A stretch of 22,755 nt of DNA from NCBI RefSeq assembly GCF_003472385.1, contig NZ_QRLV01000017.1:1-22755 (forward strand), in the 5' to 3' direction. Below, piece by piece: positions 1-6,762 of this stretch (positions within the stretch are counted from its first letter, which is position 1; every line of letters starts with the position of its first letter). Both the position numbers and the translations under genes were made by a program. The notes beneath the pieces are model-generated. The model was not told where the DNA came from. It searched no databases and saw only the letters and a list, made by a program, of their open reading frames with translations. The stretch is from Sutterella sp. AM11-39. Lineage in GTDB: Bacteria > Pseudomonadota > Gammaproteobacteria > Burkholderiales > Burkholderiaceae_F.

Positions 1-1
1 G

Positions 2-94
2 GAACCTCGAACTACCTACTTAACAGAATTTAGAAAGGAGGCGGCGCTTCCTCCCCTGCATGAATGCAGTGGTTCCCGCGCCGAATTTCGATGA
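2..94 (+). CDS. C-terminal end of an upstream gene (possibly rnc), partial
   Basis: This frame is open from the window edge and ends with a TGA whose last bases overlap the era start in an ATGA arrangement (era ATG at 91). About 30 residues are visible, ending in SGSRAEFR. They are too few to identify. The expected neighbour upstream of era in Betaproteobacteria is rnc (ribonuclease III), but that is inferred from synteny only. The missing Shine-Dalgarno in front of era 91 fits translational coupling to this frame. Competing reading: another frame ends NLELPT with TAA at 21-23 and could instead be the true end of the upstream gene. Confidence 0.35.
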   Translation, partial: EPRTTYLTEFRKEAALPPLHECSGSRAEFR

Positions 95-1044
95 GCGACA
101 ACGATTTTGAAGCGATGCTGGCTGCTGCCGGCATGGGCAATAAAAAAGAGATTCCGGAGGACTATCGCTGCGGATACACCGCTGTCGTCGGTCGTCCCAA
201 CGTCGGCAAGTCGACGCTCATCAATGCGATTGTGGGCGAAAAGGTCTCGATTACCTCGAAAAAGCCTCAGACGACGCGCGACCGTGTGCTCGGTGTGGCA
301 ACGGACGACGATGCTCAGATCGTCTTTGTGGATACGCCGGGGTTCCAGTCCAAGCACACCTCGCAGCTTCTCAAGCACATGAACCGTACAGTTCGCACCG
401 CCTTGGCCGATGTCGAGGCCGTGCTTTTCGTGATTGATGCTGCCGGTTGGAAAAGTGACGATGAGCTCGTTTTGAAGCTTCTTGACCGGGAAGCCAAGAA
501 CGTGATCCTGGTGCTCAATAAGATTGACCTTGTGAAGGATAAGGAACGTCTGCTGCCGCTCATGGCCGAATCCATGCAGAAGTTTCCCTTTGCCGCCATC
601 GTTCCCGTGAGCGCAGAAAAAGGCAAGATGCTCGACGACCTCAAGGGCGAGATCAAGAAGCTGTTGCCGGTTTCTCCGCCTTTTTTTGATGCGGATCTTT
701 ATACCGACAAGTCGCCTCGCTTCATAGCGGCCGAAACGATTCGCGAAAAGGCATTCCGTCTTCTGGGTGACGAACTGCCTTACGGACTTGCCGTGATGAT
801 CGAGCGCTGGAACGAAACCGACGACGGCGCCGAAATCATTGCTTCGTTGTGGGTGAACCGCGAAAGCCACAAACCGATCGTGATCGGTGAAAAGGGAGCC
901 AAACTGCGCGAAATCAGCCGACTGGCCCGAGCCGACATCGCCGAACTGCTAGGCAAGCGCGTGCATTTGGAAGTCTGGGTCCGCGTGCGCCGTGGTTGGA
1001 GCGACGACGCCCGCATTTTGAAGTCCCTCGGCTACGGCGACTGA
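91..1044 (+). CDS. era: GTPase Era, ribosome maturation
   Basis: Era is an essential GTPase that binds the 3' end of 16S rRNA and assists 30S subunit assembly. With the start at 91 the protein has 317 residues, close to the family norm of about 300. The G1 P-loop GRPNVGKS is at 34-41, G3 DTPG at 81-84 and G4 NKID at 143-146. The effector segment SKKPQTTRDRV lies between G1 and G3. The C-terminal KH domain has its GxxG loop as GEKG near 266-269. An in-frame ATG at 64 would add nine residues (MQWFPRRIS), but 91 is preferred because it overlaps the upstream stop as ATGA and the extension looks unlike Era. recO follows after 10 bp, so the two are almost certainly co-transcribed. Confidence 0.96.
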   Translation: MSDNDFEAMLAAAGMGNKKEIPEDYRCGYTAVVGRPNVGKSTLINAIVGEKVSITSKKPQTTRDRVLGVATDDDAQIVFVDTPGFQSKHTSQLLKHMNRTVRTALADVEAVLFVIDAAGWKSDDELVLKLLDREAKNVILVLNKIDLVKDKERLLPLMAESMQKFPFAAIVPVSAEKGKMLDDLKGEIKKLLPVSPPFFDADLYTDKSPRFIAAETIREKAFRLLGDELPYGLAVMIERWNETDDGAEIIASLWVNRESHKPIVIGEKGAKLREISRLARADIAELLGKRVHLEVWVRVRRGWSDDARILKSLGYGD

Positions 1045-1054
1045 TTCTTCTCAT

Positions 1055-1798
1055 ATGGCCGCAGCGACTGTATCCCGTTCTCCGGAACGTACACCCGTGG
1101 TGCGCGTGCGTTCCGAAGCGGCGTTTGTGCTTTCTACCCAACCATGGCGGGAGACAAGTGTCATTGCCGAATTGCTCACTCAACGGCATGGCCGTGTCAC
1201 GGTTGTGGTGCGGGGCGCCAAACGTGTTTCGAGTCGTTTCCGCGGCATCATCATGCCCTTTGTCCCGCTTGTGGTGAGCTTTTCCGGCGCAGGAGACATC
1301 AAAAACCTCACCGATGCCCGCTGGATGGGGCCGATGACGCCCATTGACCCCGAGGGACTCGTGTCGGCTTTCTACGTTAATGAACTGGTGCTACGCCTGA
1401 CGATGCGAAGCGACGCCTCGCTTCGACTCTACAACGACTATCTGAAGGTGTTGAGCGAGGTTTCGCTCAAAGACGGCAAAGAACTTTCTGTGGCCCTGCG
1501 CACATTTGAAATCAAGCTCCTCAATTCGCTCGGCTGGAGTCAGGTTTCCAAGGTCGAAGAGATTGAAAAGGGCGGCATCTGGACGGTTCGCCAGGGGGAA
1601 CTGGTTTGCATCAATGAGCTTTGTGAAGGCGAAAAAGCGGTGAGTCTGGGTACGGCCTTGGCCATTGCCAAAGCCGAAATCACCTCGAGTGCCGATCTGC
1701 GTGAGGTGCGCGACGTTCTTCGCCTCATAATCGGCTACTATGTTGGCGACACGGGTCTGAAGACTCGAAAGACTCTGGAAATCTGGTCGCAAATCTGA
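1055..1798 (+). CDS. recO: DNA repair protein RecO
   Basis: RecO is the recombination mediator that works with RecR to load RecA on SSB-coated single-stranded DNA in the RecFOR gap-repair pathway. The 247-residue protein has the expected N-terminal OB-fold: the segment with FVLSTQPWRETSVIAELLT, then HGRVTVVVRGAKR and a strand-rich stretch to about residue 85. An alpha-helical C-terminal domain follows. Betaproteobacterial RecO proteins commonly lack the four-cysteine zinc motif of Gram-positive homologues, and none is seen here. The start lies 10 bp after era with no strong ribosome binding site, which suggests coupling. The position after era and before pdxJ is the standard betaproteobacterial order. 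Confidence 0.93.
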   Translation: MAAATVSRSPERTPVVRVRSEAAFVLSTQPWRETSVIAELLTQRHGRVTVVVRGAKRVSSRFRGIIMPFVPLVVSFSGAGDIKNLTDARWMGPMTPIDPEGLVSAFYVNELVLRLTMRSDASLRLYNDYLKVLSEVSLKDGKELSVALRTFEIKLLNSLGWSQVSKVEEIEKGGIWTVRQGELVCINELCEGEKAVSLGTALAIAKAEITSSADLREVRDVLRLIIGYYVGDTGLKTRKTLEIWSQI

Positions 1799-1881
1799 CA
1801 CATTAGGTAAAGACGGGCGACTCGGTTGCTGAGTGAAAGTAAAGAACCGATAACGCCGTTTTTTTGTCGGCAGCCCCTTTT

Positions 1882-2649
1882 ATGTTGACCAAACTTTCTG
1901 TCAATCTCAACAAGATTGCACTCATCCGCAATTCCCGCGACGGCAATACGCCGTCCGTTACGCTCTTCGGCGCCGTGGCGCTTAAGGCCGGGGCCGCCGG
2001 TCTGACGGTTCATCCGCGCCCCGATGAACGCCATATCCGCCGCGATGATGTTCCGGCTCTCTCCAAGCTTCTCAAGAACTGGCCCGGTCGCGAATTCAAC
2101 ATCGAAGGCAATCCCTTCATGAACTTGATGGAGCACGTCCGCGAAGTTCGTCCTGATCAGGTGACGTTTGTGCCCGACAGTGAGTCGCAAAAGACGAGCG
2201 ATCACGGCTTTAATCTGATGGAACAAGGCGAAAAGCTGCGTCCTCTGATTGTCGAAGCCAAGGCTCTAGGTTGCCGCGTGAGCCTTTTCATGGATCCGGA
2301 TCCCGAACAGATCGTACTTGCCAAGGACCTTGGCGCTGATCGCATTGAGCTTTACACCGAAGCTTATGCCGCGGCCTGCGGCACAGCCGCCGTCGGCCCG
2401 ATGCTCGAGAAATATGCGCAGGCGGCTCGCGCGGCCCGTGAGGTCGGTCTCGGAGTGAACGCAGGCCACGATCTCAGTCTAACGAATCTGCAGGATTTGC
2501 TTGTTGCCTGTGAATGCATCGCCGAGGTCTCAATCGGCCACGCGCTGATCAGCGAGGCGCTTGAGTACGGCATGACCGAAACGGTTGGCCGCTACAACGC
2601 CGTTTGCCTGCGCGCGAGCGAGCAAATTGCGCTCATGAACCAAAAGTAA
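1882..2649 (+). CDS. pdxJ: Pyridoxine 5'-phosphate synthase PdxJ
   Basis: PdxJ condenses 3-amino-2-oxopropyl phosphate with 1-deoxyxylulose 5-phosphate to form pyridoxine 5'-phosphate, the ring-closing step of DXP-dependent vitamin B6 synthesis in the cytosol. The protein has 255 residues from the ATG at 1882. A TTG at 1864 would add six residues but lacks a good ribosome binding site. Visible family features are LSVNLNKIALIRNSRD at the N-terminus, the phosphate and substrate loop TVHPRPDERHIRR, FNIEGNP, QVTFVPD, RVSLFMDPD, VNAGHDLSL and the C-terminal EVSIGHALISEAL with the conserved histidine. The N-terminal signature is the HPRPDERHIR subtype, not the HLREDRRHI type I know from Burkholderia and E. 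coli (see findings). nagZ follows after 15 bp. Confidence 0.95.
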   Translation: MLTKLSVNLNKIALIRNSRDGNTPSVTLFGAVALKAGAAGLTVHPRPDERHIRRDDVPALSKLLKNWPGREFNIEGNPFMNLMEHVREVRPDQVTFVPDSESQKTSDHGFNLMEQGEKLRPLIVEAKALGCRVSLFMDPDPEQIVLAKDLGADRIELYTEAYAAACGTAAVGPMLEKYAQAARAAREVGLGVNAGHDLSLTNLQDLLVACECIAEVSIGHALISEALEYGMTETVGRYNAVCLRASEQIALMNQK

Positions 2650-2664
2650 GAAAGGAAACAAAAC

Positions 2665-3669
2665 ATGCTCGGTCCCGTTGTTTGTGATATTGCCGGAACG
2701 ACTCTGTCGGAAGCGGAGGTAAAGCGCATCGCCCATCCGCTCGTGGGCATGGTTATTCTGTTTACCCGCAACTATGAAAATCGAGTGCAGCTCGAAAAAC
2801 TCTGCCGCGCCATCCATGACGTCAAGCCCGGTATTCTGATCGGGGTGGATCACGAGGGCGGCCGCGTACAACGTTTCCGCGAGGGCTTTACCGAAATTCC
2901 GGCGATGAGCGCCTACGGCCGAGCCTACAAGGACGATCCGGAAGCGGCTGCCCGATCGCTGACGGCTGCCGGTTTCGTGATGGCTTCCGAACTTCGCACG
3001 GCAGGCGTTGACTTTACCTTTGCCCCTGTGCTCGACCTCGATTGGGGGCAGAGCGAAATCATCGGGGAGCGTTCGTTTGCGCTCGATCCCCGTGTTGTGA
3101 CGCGTCTGGCTCGAGCGCTCAGCCATGGCATGCTCATGGCGGGCATGGCCAATTGCGGCAAGCATTTCCCGGGTCACGGCTACGCGGCTGCCGACAGCCA
3201 CGTGGCGCTGCCGATTGACGACCGAGAGGTTTCGCGTATCGAACACGCCGATGTGAAACCCTATACCTGGATGGGCATCGGGCTAGCTTCCGTCATGACG
3301 GCGCACGTGGTGTATCCGGCTTACGACGAAGTTCCCGCAACCTTCTCTAAACGCATTCTCAAGGGATTGCTGCGCGATACACTGCACTTTCCGGGCTTTG
3401 TTTTTTCGGACGATTTGTCGATGAAGGGCGCAGGGGGCGGTACACTCACAGAAAGAGCCCAGAAGGCGCTTGAAGCCGGGTGCGATGCCGTTATTTGCTG
3501 CAATGCGCCGGAGGAAGTCGATCAGATGCTGCAGGAGCTGGCTTTCGAGCCGGACGCCGGTTGGCGTGAGCGCGCGGCTGCTGTCGACCCCAAGCCCTTC
3601 CCACCGAATCAAGAAGAGCTTTTAGCTTCCAATGTTTACAAGATTTCTCGCTCGTTGATGACGCTGTGA
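2665..3669 (+). CDS. nagZ: Beta-N-acetylhexosaminidase NagZ (GH3)
   Basis: NagZ removes N-acetylglucosamine from 1,6-anhydro-muropeptides in the cytoplasm during cell-wall recycling; its products feed AmpR/AmpC-type beta-lactamase control where that exists. The 334 residues are one GH3 domain. Visible motifs are [11 protein letters not shown] at 61-71, GERSFALDP at 134-142, KHFPGHG at 166-172 (the His-loop region) and [10 protein letters not shown] at 247-256, which carries the catalytic aspartate nucleophile. The ribosome binding site AAGGAAA lies about eight bases before the ATG. There is no signal peptide, as expected for the Gram-negative cytosolic enzyme. In many Burkholderiales acpS sits between pdxJ and nagZ; here it is absent. 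Confidence 0.95.
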   Translation: MLGPVVCDIAGTTLSEAEVKRIAHPLVGMVILFTRNYENRVQLEKLCRAIHDVKPGILIGVDHEGGRVQRFREGFTEIPAMSAYGRAYKDDPEAAARSLTAAGFVMASELRTAGVDFTFAPVLDLDWGQSEIIGERSFALDPRVVTRLARALSHGMLMAGMANCGKHFPGHGYAAADSHVALPIDDREVSRIEHADVKPYTWMGIGLASVMTAHVVYPAYDEVPATFSKRILKGLLRDTLHFPGFVFSDDLSMKGAGGGTLTERAQKALEAGCDAVICCNAPEEVDQMLQELAFEPDAGWRERAAAVDPKPFPPNQEELLASNVYKISRSLMTL

Positions 3670-3697
3670 ACGAGAACCGAAGTCAGGACAAATTACA

Positions 3698-4903
3698 GTG
3701 ATTATTGATTCGCTTCTCGATACCGACCTCTATAAGTTCACGATGATGCAGTGCGTGCTGCATCAGTTTCCGGATGCCAACGTGAAGTATCGCTTTCGTT
3801 GCCGTACCGAAGGTGTGGATTTGAGTCCTTATGTCGATGAGATTCGAGAGGAAATCGAGCACCTGTGCGCGCTGACGATGAAGGAGGACGAGCTCGATTA
3901 TCTCGGCAGTCTTCGCTTCATCAAGAGCGACTTTGTGGATTTCCTCAGTCTCTTTCATCTCAAGTCGAAGTACGTCACCGTCACGCCCAGTTCCGAAATG
4001 CCCTGCGGCATCGACATCGTGATCGAAGGACCGTGGCTGCACACGATTCTTTTTGAGATTCCGATTCTTGCGATCGTCAACGAGGTCTACTTCCGTCATA
4101 CCGTTCCCGAACCCGATGAGGAAGAGGGCATGGCGAGACTGCACCAAAAAATCCGCTGGATCAAGAACGAACCCGACAACGGCAATCTCAAGATCAGCGA
4201 CTTCGGCACGCGCCGCCGCTTCTCCCGGGATTGGCAGCGCAAAGTCATCAAGGTGCTTTGCGAAGAACTCGGTCCGACGTTCTTCGCGGGCACGAGCAAT
4301 GTCATGTATGCCAAGGAGTTCGGCATCATTCCCATTGGAACGATGGCGCACGAATATCTGCAGGCCTGCCAGGCGCTCGGTCCGCGTTTGCGCGACAGCC
4401 AGACCTTTGGCTTTGAAATGTGGGCGAAAGAATATCGCGGCGACTTGGGGATTGCTCTTTCCGACGTGTACGGTACGGAGCCATTCCTGCGTGACTTCGA
4501 CATGTTCTTTTGCAAGCTCTTTGACGGTGCACGGCATGATTCGGGCGATCCGGAGAGCTGGGGCGAGCGCATGATTCTTCACTATGCGGCCAACAAATGC
4601 GACCCGAGAAGCAAGACGCTGATCTTTTCGGATGCGCTCACAGTGCCCAAGGTGATTGCGCTTTACCGGCGCTTCAATCACCGCATCCGCGTCGGCTTTG
4701 GCATCGGCACGAATCTGATGAACGATCTGGGCCCGACGCCGCTTAATATCGTCGTGAAGATGGTGCGAGCCAATGGTCAGCCGGTAGCCAAGATTTCCGA
4801 CACGCCCGGCAAGGGTATGTGCGAGGACGAAACCTATCTTGCATACCTGCGGCAGGTGTTTGGGCTGGATCCTGGCGCCCCCGTCGGTTCTTCCAAACCC
4901 TGA
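3698..4903 (+). CDS. pncB: Nicotinate phosphoribosyltransferase
   Basis: PncB makes nicotinate mononucleotide from nicotinate and PRPP with ATP hydrolysis, the entry step of the Preiss-Handler NAD salvage pathway. The 401-residue length matches proteobacterial PncB. The N-terminus [12 protein letters not shown] is the family signature. Further motifs are [10 protein letters not shown] at 167-176, GTMAHEY at 214-220 with the histidine that is phosphorylated during turnover (His218 here), RHDSGDP at 279-285 and the phosphate-binding GIGTNL at 335-340. The start is GTG at 3698, with TCAGGA about ten bases upstream. No ATG lies near the conserved N-terminus. It follows nagZ by 28 bp, so it is probably the last gene of the era operon. 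Confidence 0.95.
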   Translation: MIIDSLLDTDLYKFTMMQCVLHQFPDANVKYRFRCRTEGVDLSPYVDEIREEIEHLCALTMKEDELDYLGSLRFIKSDFVDFLSLFHLKSKYVTVTPSSEMPCGIDIVIEGPWLHTILFEIPILAIVNEVYFRHTVPEPDEEEGMARLHQKIRWIKNEPDNGNLKISDFGTRRRFSRDWQRKVIKVLCEELGPTFFAGTSNVMYAKEFGIIPIGTMAHEYLQACQALGPRLRDSQTFGFEMWAKEYRGDLGIALSDVYGTEPFLRDFDMFFCKLFDGARHDSGDPESWGERMILHYAANKCDPRSKTLIFSDALTVPKVIALYRRFNHRIRVGFGIGTNLMNDLGPTPLNIVVKMVRANGQPVAKISDTPGKGMCEDETYLAYLRQVFGLDPGAPVGSSKP

Positions 4904-5049
4904 TGTTTCGTTTGCGTTACGGCGCCATTTGCGACGATGAATCGGTCGATTGCTTCCTGCGGTCGGCCATTTGACGTTTTTGAGACGTGCAGACACCGGT
5001 TAGCAAGGTGCGTGGATAATGTTCTGACTCTGAGATTCGATGGCAATTT

Positions 5050-5081
5050 TTGTAAACAGATTCCGCACTTTTGGCTAAAAT
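5050..5081 (+). promoter_or_regulatory. Weak candidate promoter for the antiporter gene
   Basis: A TAAAAT hexamer at 5076-5081 resembles a -10 box. The best upstream partner is TTGTAA at 5050-5055, but the 20-bp spacer is too long for a strong sigma-70 promoter. The 259-bp gap after pncB makes an independent promoter likely somewhere here. I see no terminator for pncB in the gap. Confidence 0.25.
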
Positions 5082-5162
5082 CAACAAGACTTGTGTTTGA
5101 ATGTGTGTTTTACATTTTCAGACACGCCTTCAAAATGATCAGTGCACGGAGAAACAAAGACA

Positions 5163-6572
5163 ATGCATGCACTTAAAACACTTTTGGCAACCGCAGTAGT
5201 GCTTCTGCCGTCTCTAGCTTCGGCAGCAAGTCTCAACGGTGCGGAACTCGCCATTACTTGGGCAATTCCGTTTGCGGGCATTCTTTTGTCCATTGCCCTT
5301 GTGCCGCTCATCGCTCCCAACCTGTGGCACCACCACTACGGCAAGATCGCCGTTGCTTGGGGGTTGAGCTGCGTGATCCCGATTTTCATGGCCTTCCCGA
5401 CAGAGGTGGCCGTCGGCTCGGTTGCGCACGCCATGATCGGCGACTACGTGCCCTTTATTCTGTTCGTCGGCGCTCTCTTTATCGTGGCCGGCGGCATTCA
5501 CATCCGCAGCAGCTTCGTCGGTCGTCCGATCGTCAATGCCGGCATCCTCTTTGTGGGCGCCTTTGTCGCCAACCTTATGGGTACGACCGGTGCTGCCATG
5601 TTGCTGATTCGTCCGCTGTTGGCCGCCAACGAAGGCCGTCGCTACAAGATGCACACCTTCGTGTTCTTCATCTTCATCGTGGCCAATATCGGCGGCTGTT
5701 TGACGCCCCTGGGCGATCCGCCTTTGTTCCTGGGCTTCCTGCGCGGAGTGACGTTCTTCTGGACGGCGCAGCATTTGATCCTGCCGCTTTTGGTGACGCT
5801 CGCGATTCTGCTCACGATTTATCTTGCCATTGACACCTACCTCTTCAAGAAGGAAGTGGCCGAAGGCTCGTTTAATCCCAATGCGGTCGAACAGAAGCCC
5901 TTTGGTATCGACGGTGGCATCAATCTGATCTATCTGGCCATTATCATCGGTGCCGTGCTGATGAGCGGCATCTGGAAGTCCGACATTGAAATCAATGTTC
6001 TGGGTGTGCACTTGACCGGACAGGGCCTGCTGCGCGATGCGATCTTCATTGTCGTTGCCATCTTGTCCGTGCTGACCACCTCCAAGAGTGCCCGCGAAGC
6101 CAACCAGTTCTCCTGGGAACCGATCAAGGAAGTTGCCAAGCTCTTTTTCGGCATCTTCTTGTGCATCGTGCCGGTGCTCGAAATGTTGCGTGCCGGTCAC
6201 GAAGGTGCATTCGCTCCGCTCGTCTCTCTCGTGACGGACGAAAACGGCGAATTCAACAACGTGATGTTCTTCTGGCTCACCGGCTCGCTGTCGGCCTTCC
6301 TTGACAATGCGCCGACCTATCTGGCCTTCTTCAACCTCGCGGGCGGTGATCCCATTGAGATGATGACCACGCACGCACACACGCTGATGGCCGTTTCCAT
6401 GGGCGCTGTGTTCATGGGCGCAGTGACTTACATCGGCAATGCTCCCAATCTGATGAGCGTGAGCATCGTGCGCGAACGCGGCGTCAAGATGCCTTCCTTC
6501 TTTGGCTACATGCTCTGGTCGGTCGGCATTTTGTTCCCGACGTTCTTCATTGTCGACATCATTTTCCTGTAA
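5163..6572 (+). CDS. Na+/H+ antiporter-like membrane transporter (NhaD/CitMHS-type)
   Basis: This is a 469-residue, very hydrophobic protein with roughly a dozen predicted membrane segments in the inner membrane. The first 22 residues (basic start, then LLATAVVLLPSLASAAS) look like a signal sequence or first helix. Motifs typical of the ion-transporter superfamily that includes NhaD, ArsB and CitMHS are GDPPLFLGFLRG near 184-195 after GGCLTPL, DNAPTYLAFF at 381-390 and GNAPNLMS at 425-432. The repeated NAP motifs match half-helices that bind the ion in this fold. The likely role is sodium/proton exchange and pH or salt homeostasis; carboxylate transport is the alternative and the substrate cannot be read from sequence. 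The ATG at 5163 with GGAG upstream is preferred to a GTG at 5142. The gene stands alone and ends in a terminator. Confidence 0.85.
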   Translation: MHALKTLLATAVVLLPSLASAASLNGAELAITWAIPFAGILLSIALVPLIAPNLWHHHYGKIAVAWGLSCVIPIFMAFPTEVAVGSVAHAMIGDYVPFILFVGALFIVAGGIHIRSSFVGRPIVNAGILFVGAFVANLMGTTGAAMLLIRPLLAANEGRRYKMHTFVFFIFIVANIGGCLTPLGDPPLFLGFLRGVTFFWTAQHLILPLLVTLAILLTIYLAIDTYLFKKEVAEGSFNPNAVEQKPFGIDGGINLIYLAIIIGAVLMSGIWKSDIEINVLGVHLTGQGLLRDAIFIVVAILSVLTTSKSAREANQFSWEPIKEVAKLFFGIFLCIVPVLEMLRAGHEGAFAPLVSLVTDENGEFNNVMFFWLTGSLSAFLDNAPTYLAFFNLAGGDPIEMMTTHAHTLMAVSMGAVFMGAVTYIGNAPNLMSVSIVRERGVKMPSFFGYMLWSVGILFPTFFIVDIIFL

Positions 6573-6620
6573 TCGGAAATAGGCCTGTTCGAAGCGTCGG
6601 GCGGGCAGCGACAAAACGGA

Positions 6621-6656
6621 AAAAGCGGCTTCCTGGGAGGGCGGCCGCTTTTTTTT
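6621..6656 (+). terminator. Intrinsic terminator after the antiporter gene
   Basis: The arms AAGCGGC (6623-6629) and GCCGCTT (6644-6650) form a GC-rich stem with a 14-base loop, followed by eight T residues. It separates the antiporter transcript from the autotransporter gene. Confidence 0.85.
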
Positions 6657-6677
6657 CTTTGTGCATCAGTACCACTT

Positions 6678-6708
6678 TTGAGGTATACAGCATAAATTTC
6701 GCTATAGA
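6678..6708 (+). promoter_or_regulatory. Candidate promoter for the autotransporter gene
   Basis: TTGAGG (6678-6683) and TATAGA (6703-6708) resemble -35 and -10 boxes, but the 19-bp spacer is longer than ideal. A terminator just upstream means the autotransporter needs its own promoter in this short AT-rich gap. Confidence 0.35.
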
Positions 6709-6762
6709 CAATAGAATGCCGACCTTTTGAAAACCTATAACCAATCAAAAGGGACAGTGTTC

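Noticed and set aside
3683..4996. Long minus-strand open frame opposite pncB
   Set aside because: It mirrors the codon structure of pncB, has no recognisable protein features, and pncB itself is unambiguous. The same applies to long minus-strand frames at 16-870, 5214-6614, 8047-9876 and 10120-11580.
4904..5162. Small protein-coding frame in the pncB-antiporter gap
   Set aside because: The plus frame from 4937 overlaps the antiporter start, has no ribosome binding site and no protein-like pattern.
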